From Nocardia pneumoniae NBRC 100136 (GTDB lineage: Bacteria > Actinomycetota > Actinomycetes > Mycobacteriales > Mycobacteriaceae): 64,000 nt of DNA. Every line of letters starts with the position of its first letter. The first letter of the stretch is position 1. Location of the stretch: assembly GCF_000308755.1 (NCBI RefSeq), contig NZ_BAGF01000076.1, positions 1 through 64,000 on the forward strand. The letters are read 5' to 3'. The notes under the pieces were generated by a model. That model worked only from the letters and a program-made list of their open reading frames with translations, was not told the origin of the DNA and did no database searches. This document shows positions 16,025 to 24,382 of the stretch, piece after piece. A program made the translations under genes and the position numbers.

Positions 16025-16061
16025 TGAAATATATGCGAGACGGCGGACCTGTCTTGGCACA

Positions 16062-16214
16062 GTAACGGGATTCGACGCGGGTCAGATAGCGAGAGGGCAA
16101 GTCCGAACTCGGCGGCTCCCAGGCGTTCGCGACCGGCAAGGCGATAGCGAACACGGTGGCCAAGACGACGGCGAGCCCGAGGGCCAGGCGGCGAAGCCAG
16201 ACTATGAATCGCAT
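16062..16214 (-). pseudogene. N-terminal remnant of a secreted hydrolase
   Basis: The first 51 codons encode a signal peptide (MRFIVWLRRLALGLAVVLAT, cleavage near PVANAW) followed by LPSRYLTRVESRY. The latter aligns with SAYQSQYLSRVESHY, the start of the mature hydrolase at 8309-9313. Similarity stops at about 16062, and the frame then runs through the MarR promoter into the MarR gene. Together with 12334-12540 this is one gene whose middle 200 residues were lost when the regulator pair arrived. Confidence 0.8.
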
Positions 16215-16434
16215 GACTTCTCCCTGGCTCTGGGTGTGTCTTCGATCAAGGGACGAGACAGCATCTGCCGACGTGACGGGGTGTGGCCTATGTCACCGCC
16301 GCACCGGCAGCCGGTCGAGGAAACCGGTCGACACGCGAGACCGCACCCTCGGCAAGACCGGACTGTCGCCAAACGGTCATGGGTGGTCACCGGCCTCTGC
16401 ATGATTTAGCCCTGATGACGAGCGGCCGATTCGA

Positions 16435-16581
16435 TCACACCGTCGCGGATGTCCCGCGATAGAAGTCGATCTGGTCGGCGACCACACCGTCCCGGAACCT
16501 GAGGTCGGTGTAGAAGGCGAAGTGGGTGCCGGGGTAGACGCGCAGTTCCCCTCGCGGCGCGCGCTCGGCCATTATCGTCAT
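16435..16581 (-). pseudogene. C-terminal scrap of an alpha/beta hydrolase
   Basis: A 48-codon frame encodes ERAPRGELRVYPGTHFAFYT, then DLRFRDGVVADQIDFYR and a stop. The PGTHFAFY histidine with a downstream VVADQ(I/V)DF helix is typical of the last 45 residues of some alpha/beta hydrolases. No upstream hydrolase sequence is present, so this is a remnant, not a small gene. Confidence 0.5.
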
Positions 16582-16596
16582 CTCAAGATCTAATGA

Positions 16597-16809
16597 TTAC
16601 AAGATTTGATTTCGAGGCGGGGTGGCATCGATCCCGTGATCGGGAGCGCGGTGACCGGCCCGATCCCACGCCGCGGCGCGGGCGGATGCTCGCGCGGATC
16701 TGAGGGCCGCCAATGCTTTCGGCGCTTCGACGGCCGACCCGGCGATCGCGCGCGATGCGGTCGGATCCGAGGCCAGCAGCTCGAACACGCCCGGCTCGGC
16801 ACGCAGCAT
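16597..16809 (-). pseudogene. Short unidentified fragment
   Basis: A 70-codon frame starting MLRAEPGVFELLASDPTASR has natural-looking composition but no recognisable domain. An in-frame TAG lies shortly upstream of the start (before SITAGDIGMLRAE), suggesting the frame once extended further. It sits downstream of the unknown paralogue at 16889, the same relative place as the broken quinone oxidoreductase beside the other copy, but the sequences do not match. Confidence 0.3.
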
Positions 16810-16888
16810 GCCGATATCGCCGGCTGTGATCGACTACGGCGCCGAGATCGAGAGGGATACTGGGCGGCCCACAGTTTCGGCCAAGGGT

Positions 16889-17641
16889 TTATGCCAGCCG
16901 GTAGAGGGTAGGTTGTGCGGAGATGCTGTTGGCGGCGAAGTTGGCGAGGACGAACCGGCGAAACGACGGCCGGAAGATCATCTTTGGCGCTACATCGCGC
17001 AGCCGATCCCATCGGCAGTGGTTGATAATGCCGTAGTCACGGGGTTCCCCCTCGAGTGGCCGCATGACTCGGGAGTTGTCCAGACCCGTGTTGACCCCCC
17101 ACCACCCAGCTGTGTACTCCCAGACCGGGACGAGTTCCTTCTCGTCCTGGCCGTAGAAGAAGTTGAACAGAAACACTCCCTGCCGTGTCGCGTTGACATC
17201 GCCCATGTTGCGCGGGTTGTCGGCGGCGACCTCGAAGGTGCGGCGGGCCGCAGCCTCGACCAGACCGGACAGTCGCCGGTAGGCGGCGTGACGGCGCAGC
17301 ACATCGACCGCCGCCGGGTCGATGACCTCAACGAGAATCACAAGGTCGTAGCGGGCACGCCGCAGGTGGCCCGCCGCGACAGCACGGCGCAAAAGAGCGT
17401 GATCCTCTCCGAAAATCAGGTGGGCGAATCCCTGGAACACCGTGGCGCGCACTACCTCCGGGAACTGTTCGAGTTCCGCTGCCGCCGCCTTGGTCTCGCG
17501 GATCAGGCGAGCCTTGACGCGGCTGGCGGGCAGGAACATCGGCCGCCGGTCGACCTCGGCCGCGAGCAGCAGATACCCGGTGGCGCTGGGCTCAACCAGT
17601 GGTGCGGTGCTTGGGTTGAGGTGTTCGTTCACGATGTGCAT
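16889..17641 (-). CDS. Uncharacterised protein, paralogue of 6318-7112
   Basis: A 250-residue protein sharing blocks with 6318-7112: IVNEHL, GYLLLAAE, RARYDLVILV, FLFNFFYG, VWEYTAGWW, MRPLEGEPRDYGIINHCRW and RPSFRRFVLANFAANSISAQ. Conserved aromatic and Arg/Asp residues suggest an enzyme or binding protein, but I do not recognise the family. The start at 17641 has AAGGAG eight bases upstream. It diverges from a TetR gene (17769) across two palindromes, so it is probably the direct target of that repressor. A signal peptide and membrane spans are absent. Confidence 0.72.
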   Translation of the reverse strand: MHIVNEHLNPSTAPLVEPSATGYLLLAAEVDRRPMFLPASRVKARLIRETKAAAAELEQFPEVVRATVFQGFAHLIFGEDHALLRRAVAAGHLRRARYDLVILVEVIDPAAVDVLRRHAAYRRLSGLVEAAARRTFEVAADNPRNMGDVNATRQGVFLFNFFYGQDEKELVPVWEYTAGWWGVNTGLDNSRVMRPLEGEPRDYGIINHCRWDRLRDVAPKMIFRPSFRRFVLANFAANSISAQPTLYRLA

Positions 17642-17666
17642 GATCAGCGCTCCTTGCCTCGAACCA

Positions 17667-17697
17667 GGCCAACATCTATTGGCCAACGTTTGTTGGC
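17667..17697. promoter_or_regulatory. Two overlapping palindromes, putative TetR operator
   Basis: Between the divergent genes at 17641 and 17769 lie GGCCAA-catcta-TTGGCC (17667-17684) and GCCAAC-gttt-GTTGGC (17682-17697), overlapping by three bases. The second recurs almost unchanged before the FAD monooxygenase at 8293. A weaker match, GTCAACAGTTGTGTGC (12 of 16), lies at 17725-17740 nearer the TetR start. Confidence 0.65.
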
Positions 17698-17768
17698 ATA
17701 AGCATGCGCCCGGGCCCCAGCAATGTCAACAGTTGTGTGCAAACACGCGTTGGCCTACTGTGGTTGAC

Positions 17769-18320
17769 ATGAGGAGATCATCGACAGAGACCAAGGCGGT
17801 GATCCTGGATGCTGCCCGGGAACGGTTCGCCGCCGACGGCTACGACCGCACGACAATCCGGGCCATAGCCGCCGACGCGGGCATCGATCCATCCATGGTG
17901 ATGCGCTACTACGGCAGCAAACAGCAGCTGTTTGCCAGCGCAGCCCATCTGGACCTAGAACTGCCCGACCTGGCGGCCCTGCCGCCCGACCAGGTGGGCC
18001 GAGCCCTGGCCAGACATATCGTCGACCGGTGGGAGCCCGATGACGCACTGCGGATCCTGCTGCGGACTGCGATCACCAACGACGAGAGCGCGGAACGGAT
18101 GCGCGAGATCTTCGCCGCTCAGCTCGTCCCGATGATCACCAAGCTCATCGGCGACCCTGCCGAGGCCCCGACACGGGCCGGGCTTGCGGCCTCACAAGCG
18201 CTCGGCCTGGCCCTGTGTCGCTATGTACTGCGCTTCCCGCCTGTGGTCGCTCTCTCCCGTGAGGCCATCATCGAGTGGCTCGGCCCCACACTGCAGCGCT
18301 ACCTGGCCGGTACACGATGA
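17769..18320 (+). CDS. TetR-family transcriptional repressor
   Basis: A 183-residue TetR protein. The N-terminal helix-turn-helix reads KAVILDAARERFAADGYDRT, then TIRAIAADAGIDPSMVMRYY, then GSKQQLF. The C-terminal half has the Leu/Arg-rich dimer and ligand domain with LGLALCRYVLRFPPV. The ATG at 17769 is the family-like start; longer reading frames upstream are out of character. It diverges from the unknown protein at 16889-17641, with operator-like palindromes between, and one of those palindromes recurs at 8308. It therefore probably represses itself and both paralogue loci. The ligand is unknown. Confidence 0.85.
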   Translation: MRRSSTETKAVILDAARERFAADGYDRTTIRAIAADAGIDPSMVMRYYGSKQQLFASAAHLDLELPDLAALPPDQVGRALARHIVDRWEPDDALRILLRTAITNDESAERMREIFAAQLVPMITKLIGDPAEAPTRAGLAASQALGLALCRYVLRFPPVVALSREAIIEWLGPTLQRYLAGTR

Positions 18321-18372
18321 GCCCTTTCGGCAGCACCCAGGTAGGAAGCTCTGCCGACAGATATCGGGTGTT

Positions 18373-18516
18373 CTACAGCCGCGGCGGTTTGATGTCGAGT
18401 TCCTGCAAGCCGTTTCGGTACAGCTCGACATTGGCCACTTTGATGTCCTCGTAGCCGCGGACAACGTCGGCGAGCGCGGCGGCCTGCACGGCTCGATCGT
18501 AGCCCGGGCGGGATGC
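18373..18516 (-). pseudogene. C-terminal scrap resembling an indolepyruvate ferredoxin oxidoreductase
   Basis: Leftward translation gives RPGYDRAVQAAALADVVRGY, then EDIKVANVELYRNGLQELD and a stop at 18373. The RGYEDIKxANVxxYR block resembles the extreme C-terminus of the large indolepyruvate/pyruvate ferredoxin oxidoreductases of actinobacteria. Only about 45 codons remain. The assignment rests on one motif and is tentative. Confidence 0.35.
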
Positions 18517-18705
18517 CACATAGGGCGGCTGGTCAAGACACTTCCGTCGCTACGTGCCCGCGGAGCCGCGCGCACGTTCATTGCAGTACTCAGATTGGGT
18601 ACACACCCACGATGACCAGGCATTTTCCAGTTGCCCATGTTGTGCGTGTCTGCCGAGGGCACCGACCTGGCCTGCGTTTACGCAGGTCAGGTGGGACCAA
18701 CGATG

Positions 18706-19136
18706 TGCGCAACGCGGTGTACCGCCGCCGCGAGAACGCCAGCACCGCGCAGAACAGCTGGAATCCGGGCGCGACCTCGGCCCAATTGATCACCAGGTAC
18801 TCGCCCGGCGACCACACTGCCGGACGCCTGCCCCGATAATTGTCTTGCGCCACAACGCTGTCTGATCGGCCACCAGCCGCCGGAAATCCGCGGCGACCCC
18901 TCGTAACCGGCCGCTGGCGCGGCGGGGAGTAGCCGCTTGGCCGAGATCCGGCCCTTCGACTTCGCGACCAGCTCGGCGACCAAGTCCCGCACCTGGTCGT
19001 AGTTGCGTACCCGCACCGCGGGCTCCGGCCGGTCGCCGCCGGTTTCGGCGGGTTCGACCACTCCTTTCACCGTCTTACGCGTAGTGCCGCACGACTCGGC
19101 AGCACCGCCATAGGTTCCGACCTGAGACGAACCGAG
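18706..19136 (-). pseudogene. IS21-family transposase (IstA) remnant
   Basis: Two frames on the minus strand carry IstA-like blocks. Near 19136-18884 they read GTYGGAAESCGTTRKTVKGV (N-terminal helix-turn-helix) and VRDLVAELVAKSKGRISAKR. Near 18853-18706 they read VWSPGEYLVINWAEVAPGFQ then LFCAVLAFSRRRY, the start of the DDE core. At least one frameshift separates them and the C-terminal half is absent. It abuts an IS3 fragment on the opposite strand. Confidence 0.7.
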
Positions 19137-19140
19137 GGCG

Positions 19141-19640
19141 AATTGTCGGACCCGGAACGCCGCCGGGCAGCAGTGGCGCAACTGATGCGGGTCATGGGCG
19201 TCAGCGAACGGTTCGCCTGCCAGGTGGCCGGGCAGCATCGCAGTACCCAGCGCCACCCTTCGGTAGCGCAGCAGGCCCCTCATCCAGGTACGCCGTCACG
19301 GGCACAGTTGCGCGCCTGGCGCGCAATCACTCACGTCAAGGCTTCCGCCGCGTCTACCACGACGCCCGCGCCCAGGGGGCGGGACAACCAACCATAAGAA
19401 GATCCGACGCCTGTGGCGCGAGGAAGGACTACGCGTGCGACAGAAGGCGCCGCATACGAATCGGTGACTCGACGGTCACAGTGGTGACCGCGGACGCACC
19501 GAATCGAGCATGAGAAGCCAATTTTCCGGTTGACGCCACCAGCGCCGGTCGTCCAGTCAAGGTCGTGTCAATCGTCAACGAGCGCACCCGCGACCGCCCA
19601 GGCTGGTCGAACGCTCCATCAGCCCAACCTCCGGACCAAA
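19141..19640 (+). pseudogene. IS3-family transposase OrfB remnant
   Basis: Plus-strand pieces in different frames match IS3 OrfB in order: RRRAAVAQLMRVMGVSERFA, then CQVAGQHRSTQR; ARNHSRQGFRRVYHDARAQG; NHKKIRRLWREEGLRVRQK; and, after a gap, DATSAGRPVKVVSIVNERTR from the DDE core (about 19535-19600). Several frameshifts and an internal deletion are evident. The end is lost near 19640. Confidence 0.75.
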
Positions 19641-19665
19641 ATTCGGCCCGCGCAGTGGCAACGTC

Positions 19666-19860
19666 TCAGAAGCTTGTACCGCAAAATGGTCGCTCCCGAG
19701 TCTGGAACAAGGCCGCCAGCCGCGCAACTGAGTTACCTGTAATCCCTTTTATGCGACCAGCCTTCGCCAGTATGTGCGCGTCGAATCCACCCAAGTATAG
19801 CGTTCCCAAATCGTCCAAGTTGATTCTGACATCGGGCTGCGTGTCATCTTTGCGGCATTC
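19666..19860 (-). pseudogene. C-terminal remnant of an Eis-like GNAT acetyltransferase
   Basis: The minus strand encodes INLDDLGTLYLGGFDAHILA, then KAGRIKG, VARLAALFQTRERPFCGTSF and a stop. This matches the sterol-carrier-like C-terminal domain of Eis-type N-acetyltransferases (LGxLYLGG, then ALFxxxxxPFCxTxF ending the protein). About 60 codons survive; the two GNAT domains are gone. It is a scrap within the decayed region. Confidence 0.6.
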
Positions 19861-20045
19861 TACTGAATTATCCTTCGATGGCGCCGACGCACGTACGATT
19901 TGTGGAGTACGCGGGAGGTGTTGCCGAGGTGGTCGGCGACCGCGGTTACGTCGAGTCCGGCCGAGATGCCCTCGGTACCAAGGTGTTTGCGCAAGCTATG
20001 GGACGTGATCCCTTCGCGGCAGTGGATGGACCTGTGGCCGGTCAT
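19860..20045 (-). pseudogene. C-terminal remnant of a tyrosine recombinase
   Basis: Sixty-one codons read GITSHSLRKHLGTEGISAGL, then DVTAVADHLGNTSRVLHKSY and VRRRHRR. This is the C-terminal catalytic block of phage-type integrases: box II HSLRK, the HLGN position and a terminal tyrosine. The rest of the integrase is missing. It probably marks an old integration event. Confidence 0.65.
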
Positions 20046-20060
20046 GAGTGCCGACAGCGT

Positions 20061-20483
20061 TCACCGATCGAAGCCGCGGAAAACACCGTCGTCGTCGACG
20101 CTGCTCGCGTAGTCCTCGAAGTCCATGTTGGAGAGGAGGAAGTTGACCTCGACCTCGGCCATCGCGATCGGCGCGATCCGGAACACCGCGTCGCCGTCCC
20201 CTCGGGCATCCTCGTCGCTGGTATCGACCGCCAGCAGTGGGTGCTCAGGATCGGTCATCGTGGTGGTGTCGGCGAGGAACACATAGGTCTGGCCATCGAC
20301 CAGATCACCTAGGTCGGCGGGGGTCAGCCCGTCGAAGGTCACGTCGTCGACGGGTGTCAGCTCTGTCATCGTGTCTTCGTCGTAGGACGCGATGACCGCC
20401 GCGAGGGTTTGGGCCCACGCCGCGTCGTCGGTGAAGTCAGTACGCACGAGAAGCGATTCGCCCTCGGGCAGAGACCGTGCCAT
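20061..20483 (-). CDS. DUF6924-like protein
   Basis: A 140-residue acidic protein beginning MARSLPEGESLLVRTDFTDD, with TPVDDVTFDGLTPADLGDLV, a glycine-rich middle and FRIAPIAMAEVEVNFLLSNM near the end. The pattern LLVRTDFTDDAAW plus the late SNMDFEDYA resembles the DUF6924 family of actinobacterial proteins of unknown role, often seen near mobile or effector genes. No secretion signal or catalytic motif is visible. It appears intact although it lies among transposase and integrase scraps. No clear ribosome site precedes the start, so the true start may differ. Confidence 0.6.
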   Translation of the reverse strand: MARSLPEGESLLVRTDFTDDAAWAQTLAAVIASYDEDTMTELTPVDDVTFDGLTPADLGDLVDGQTYVFLADTTTMTDPEHPLLAVDTSDEDARGDGDAVFRIAPIAMAEVEVNFLLSNMDFEDYASSVDDDGVFRGFDR

Positions 20484-20859
20484 ACGCCCGATTGTGCACT
20501 ACGGCAGCTGAACACCATGCGCAACCAACATCACGACGGCAAAATTCGGCGATACGAAATCCTCAGATCCGAGGCGACGTCAGCTTCCTGGTCGGGTCGG
20601 ACAGCGTCCCAGGGAACCCACTGTCGCAGCGTGATTCGGCCAGGCCGTTGTTGGTGCGTAACTCGACCTCGATCTCGAGGTACGGTGCCCAGACTCAGCC
20701 GCGCCCACCGGTAGGCGCGGGCTGGAATCCGCTGTTCACCCAGGCGCAGATTTAGTGCGAAGGCCTTCTCTCCCAACGTGACCGGGGTTCGGTGTCCGTG
20801 CGGGTGTTACCCAAATCCGCCGCGGGTCACATGTTGACTGAACTCGGATGCCAACGGTG

Positions 20860-21220
20860 GGGTGGTCGAACCGGCGGCGGCCTTCTTTGCCGAACTGCAG
20901 GGTATGGATCGGCGGCCGTCGACGATCCGCTCCTACGGCAATGATCCGCTGTGGCGGACAAGCCCGTCCGCGCTCATTGGCGACATCGAGCCGACGGTGG
21001 GGGGTTGTGGATCCCTACCGCAGTGAGCGGGTCGGCCGCTATCGGTCGAAAGTTGCTCAGCGGATCCCCGACGAGCAGTTCAACCAGTTGTTCGCCGCGT
21101 TGACCTCGAACCGGGACCGCGCACTGTTGTCGTTCTGGGTTTCCACCGGCGCACGCGCCGAGGAACTGCTGTCGGCGATGCAGGGTGATGAGGATCCGGG
21201 GCAGCAACTGACCTCGGTGT
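20860..21220 (+). pseudogene. Tyrosine recombinase/integrase remnant
   Basis: Plus-strand pieces match a XerC/D-like recombinase: VVEPAAAFFAELQGMDRRPS then TIRSYGND (N-terminal SAM-like domain), and after a frame change VDPYRSERVGRYRSKVAQRI, PDEQFNQLFAALTSNRDRAL and LSFWVSTGARAEELLS, which includes the first catalytic arginine. The sections between these and the C-terminal active site are missing. It is in the opposite orientation to the recombinase scrap at 19860. Confidence 0.65.
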
Positions 21221-21501
21221 CTCCGTGCCGAGTCATGGTGTTTCGCCAATTCGTGCTCGGGCTCCAAGGGGCGGCTACCAGCGTCTCCGGTGACCGCGCG
21301 GACCGAGCCCCCGTCGGCGGGCGACGACGTCAGTCCCGGACAGGCAGGTGATTCGCCCCGCAGTGTGGTGGATCGTCTAGACTCGTATCCACGGCTACCG
21401 GTCCGGGATGATCTGTCCCCGATGCGGACGCGGCGTGTGAATTCGCGTCACCGCTTTCTCCTCTCTGTTTCGGATGAAACTCATACGGTAAGGAGCGGTA
21501 C

Positions 21502-22743
21502 ATGACTGCACGATCCACGACGATCAATGAGCCGACTCTGCAAGACAAGATCACATACCAGCTGTGCGAGTATGCGAATCTGGTCAACAGCATCAGCAAA
21601 GAAGGCAGCGACCTGGAGGGCACGCTCTATCAGAAGATCCAGCAGTATCTCGACACCAACCGAGAGGTCATCGGAGGGTGGGAGATCGTCTGGGGTCCGG
21701 GAGTCGCACTGTTCGACACCGACTTGTACTCGGTGAACGCCCTGTACATGGTGCGAAGCATCGAGGATCGCTCCCGGTACGTGATCGCCATGGCCGGCAG
21801 CAGCGACGCACTGGTGTTCGACTGGCTCGTCGAGGACTCCTTCATTCTCCAGACGCCGTGGTTCGCGAATAACGCCGCCTGGCACACGATCGGCACGGCC
21901 ATCGGGGTGAAAACCCTCCTCGGTATCAGACCCTCGGGCCCCCGTCCCGGTGCCGGTCACACCTTGCCCGAGTTCCTGAGCATGCTCGGCGACAAGGCGA
22001 TCGACCTGACCGTCACCGGCCACAGCCTCGGCGGTGCCCTGTCACTCACGCTGGCCCTGTTCCTGCGCGACACCCAGTGGCTTTGGGACAATTCCGAGAA
22101 AGCCAGGATCAGCGTGCTCTCGACCGCCGGACCGAGTTTCTGCAATAAGGAATTCGTCAACTACACCACCCAACGCCTGCAACAAGTGAAGCGCTACGCC
22201 AACGACCTCGACGTCGTCCCGCACATGTGGAACCCGCCCGACATCGATGGTGCCAAGGCTCTCTACTCCAAGAACAACCAGCCTGCTCCCGGTGGTATGG
22301 AGGTTGTGTTCGACTTGCTCGAGACGCAGGCGTCCTTGTCGGGCCAATATGCACACTTCGACCCCACCAGCGGAGTGTTCCAAGGAACGTTCAACAATGA
22401 GATAAATCAAACGCAAGGTTCGACGTCAGACGATTTGTACTTCAGCCAGGTCGGCTACCAGCACATAGGCGGCTACCATGAGTTCTTCGAAATCACAGGC
22501 GTGCAGTGGCCGCAGGGCGTCGTAGCCCTCCCGCCGGTCGGCGCCGACACCGCGATGGGCCGCATCCTGGCCTCGGCCGGTCTACCGGCCGGCGACGGTG
22601 CCGGAAGGGTACTGGCGAACCGTCGGCCGGTAACCGTCCCGATCAACGGACAGCCCGTGGAGCTGCCCACCGACCACGACAGCCCCGAAGCCAAGAAACT
22701 CGTGGACCGAGTCACCGCCGAGTTCGATCCCACCTCCGCATGA
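21502..22743 (+). CDS. Class 3 lipase-like hydrolase
   Basis: A 413-residue alpha/beta hydrolase of the lipase class 3 type. The elbow DLTVTGHSLGGALSLTLALF carries the nucleophile serine. ANDLDVVPHMW supplies the likely acid and the region GYQHIGGYHEFFEI the likely histidine. Upstream, SRYVIAMAGSSDALVFDW gives the oxyanion strand. No signal peptide is present, unusual for a lipase, so an intracellular role or non-classical export is possible. The C-terminal 70 residues are Pro/Gly-rich. The ATG at 21502 has AAGGAG six bases upstream. It stands alone after the decayed region. Confidence 0.8.
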   Translation: MTARSTTINEPTLQDKITYQLCEYANLVNSISKEGSDLEGTLYQKIQQYLDTNREVIGGWEIVWGPGVALFDTDLYSVNALYMVRSIEDRSRYVIAMAGSSDALVFDWLVEDSFILQTPWFANNAAWHTIGTAIGVKTLLGIRPSGPRPGAGHTLPEFLSMLGDKAIDLTVTGHSLGGALSLTLALFLRDTQWLWDNSEKARISVLSTAGPSFCNKEFVNYTTQRLQQVKRYANDLDVVPHMWNPPDIDGAKALYSKNNQPAPGGMEVVFDLLETQASLSGQYAHFDPTSGVFQGTFNNEINQTQGSTSDDLYFSQVGYQHIGGYHEFFEITGVQWPQGVVALPPVGADTAMGRILASAGLPAGDGAGRVLANRRPVTVPINGQPVELPTDHDSPEAKKLVDRVTAEFDPTSA

Positions 22744-23051
22744 ACTGACGCCCAAGCCCCGCACCTGGTGGCACGCGATCCGGAACAGCGCGAAAGCGCT
22801 GCAACGGCGCAGGACGTGTCGGTCGATTCCGGCGGGCAGCTCGGCGACAACAGATGTCACCGTTAGGGTGGTCACGCGGTCTCCGGTATTCAGTTGAATC
22901 TTCGTCGATCAACTAACTACCGGAGACCTCTCCATATCCCAAACCCTCCACCGTGGGCGAGTTCGGCGCCTTCCTCTGCTGTGTCCGGTACAGCAGAAGA
23001 GATCACGCGCGCATAGTTCGTGCTGTCGCGGTCGACGCCGCGTGGGGTGAT
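22744..23051. other. Gap downstream of the lipase
   Basis: No gene is supported here. A hairpin TCTGCTG-tgtccggta-CAGCAGA (22975-22997) lies about 55 bases beyond the stop of the leftward secreted protein gene and may end its transcript. The remainder shows nothing recognisable. Confidence 0.3.
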
Positions 23052-23417
23052 TCAGTCCCGGTAGATGGTGACGTAGGCGTTAGTAGCGGTTCCGATACTC
23101 ATCGGGCCCAAGCACGAGGCCGTGCCGTGTCCGGACGGGCCGAAGGAACCACTCCACGAACCCTGGTAAGGGCCGATGGCCATGAGCGGAAAGGCGTTGG
23201 GCACGCCGTGCAGGCCGAAACACTCTACGATCAGGGCGTACTCCCGCCCAGCAGGGCCGTCGTCGTGGCAGGTCGCCGTCGCGCCGACCAGGTTCCGTGT
23301 GACAGTACAGTCCTGCGGCGCGGCTTGGGCGGACCCGGCGCCGAGTACCGTTGCGAAACCCGAGACGACGGCGGCGGCAACGACGGTCCGTGCGGCGACC
23401 ATTGTCATCCTTCTCAT
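23052..23417 (-). CDS. Small secreted protein with four cysteines
   Basis: A 121-residue exported protein. It has a signal peptide (MRRMTMVAARTVVAAAVVSG, cleavage after GAGSAQA) and a mature domain of about 85 residues with four cysteines (QDCTV, ATCHD, VECFG, ASCLG), enough for two disulfides. The start at 23417 is preceded by AGGGGA. No family is recognised; size and cysteines resemble small secreted actinobacterial proteins of unknown role. Confidence 0.7.
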   Translation of the reverse strand: MRRMTMVAARTVVAAAVVSGFATVLGAGSAQAAPQDCTVTRNLVGATATCHDDGPAGREYALIVECFGLHGVPNAFPLMAIGPYQGSWSGSFGPSGHGTASCLGPMSIGTATNAYVTIYRD

Positions 23418-23767
23418 ACGAAATCCCCTCTCCCACATCGCTTCACTGTCGCTTGACCATCGATTGCCCACCGTGCGTCGTTACGAACAGAGGGACGACA
23501 CGGCAGCGCCACCCACCCGTGTTCCGGCTCATATCCGCCAGCGGCCAGGCACGAACAAGCTCTGCTATCGGTGCTGGCCATCCACGACACGGCCGGTACC
23601 GAACCCCACGAACCAATATGTCCACAAAGGGTGATTCACGCCTGGCCGACGACGAGCCGCGGCAACGACGCCGGACAGCGGGACCGGTCAACGGCGACAG
23701 TTCCCAGGCGCGGACACGACCAAGTCCAGCACGCACTAATACCTTCGCCCGCAGGCTTCATCGATCA
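23418..23767. other. Gap with no recognisable feature
   Basis: This 350-base stretch upstream of the secreted protein and downstream of the 23768 gene must hold the promoter of the former. No convincing gene, repeat or terminator was seen. Confidence 0.4.
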
Positions 23768-24382
23768 TCAAGCAACATCGTCAGGCCCGAACGGCGGACA
23801 GAACTCCTCATCGCTCGAGAGGATCCGCAGGTCTGGGTTCACTCGGACAGTGTCGCCATCCACGTGCGTACCCGAGTGGAGCGTCAGGTCGGTCAGGTCG
23901 GGAAGCGGTGGCAGCGAAACAGATTCGCCGTACAGATCGAGAGTCAGCGACTTCAGCCCTGGCACGTCGCTGAGCACATCGAACGTCGCGACATCGACCA
24001 CGGACAGAACCAGATGGCGCACCGGAACTCCACTCAGTTGCCCGAGATCCACGCACGCAGGGCCACCCAGGAGGAGTCGATCCCACGACCGAATGTGGCC
24101 CTCGTAAGTCTGTGTCAGCGGCCCTAGATCCATGCCGTTCTCATCCCACAGCAGGGCTTCGCGCACCGCTGGTAGACAGGTCATCGGCTGAAGGTATCCG
24201 ACCCATTCGAAGTCGGTCGTGAGCCGTCGTCGACGGAGTATCGATGCCGCGTCAGGTGCGGCCGCTGACGCGGTCCCCGCCACAGCCCGTTGCCACGGCG
24301 CGCTCAGGGTCTCCCAGAAGGTGTCCCATGGCAGGTCGAAGCGGGACTCCCACTCGGTGATCAGCGATTGAGTACCGTCCAC
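23768..24382 (-). CDS. Hypothetical protein with leucine-rich C-terminal half
   Basis: A 204-residue cytoplasmic-looking protein. The N-terminal half (ESRFDLPWDTFWETLSAPW) is helical. The C-terminal half has repeated Leu/Val spacing, GVPVRHLVLSVVDVATFDVL, then VPGLKSLTLDLYG and LPDLTDLTLHSG, suggesting three or so short leucine-rich-like strands. No signal peptide is seen. The start overlaps the end of the upstream small gene by 22 bases, consistent with coupled translation. The function is unknown. Confidence 0.55.
   Translation of the reverse strand: MDGTQSLITEWESRFDLPWDTFWETLSAPWQRAVAGTASAAAPDAASILRRRRLTTDFEWVGYLQPMTCLPAVREALLWDENGMDLGPLTQTYEGHIRSWDRLLLGGPACVDLGQLSGVPVRHLVLSVVDVATFDVLSDVPGLKSLTLDLYGESVSLPPLPDLTDLTLHSGTHVDGDTVRVNPDLRILSSDEEFCPPFGPDDVA

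Noticed and set aside
15528..16214. Signal-peptide-MarR fusion protein (membrane or secreted regulator)
   Set aside because: The first 51 codons match the secreted hydrolase paralogue; the MarR gene has its own start at 15995 at the usual distance from its domain.
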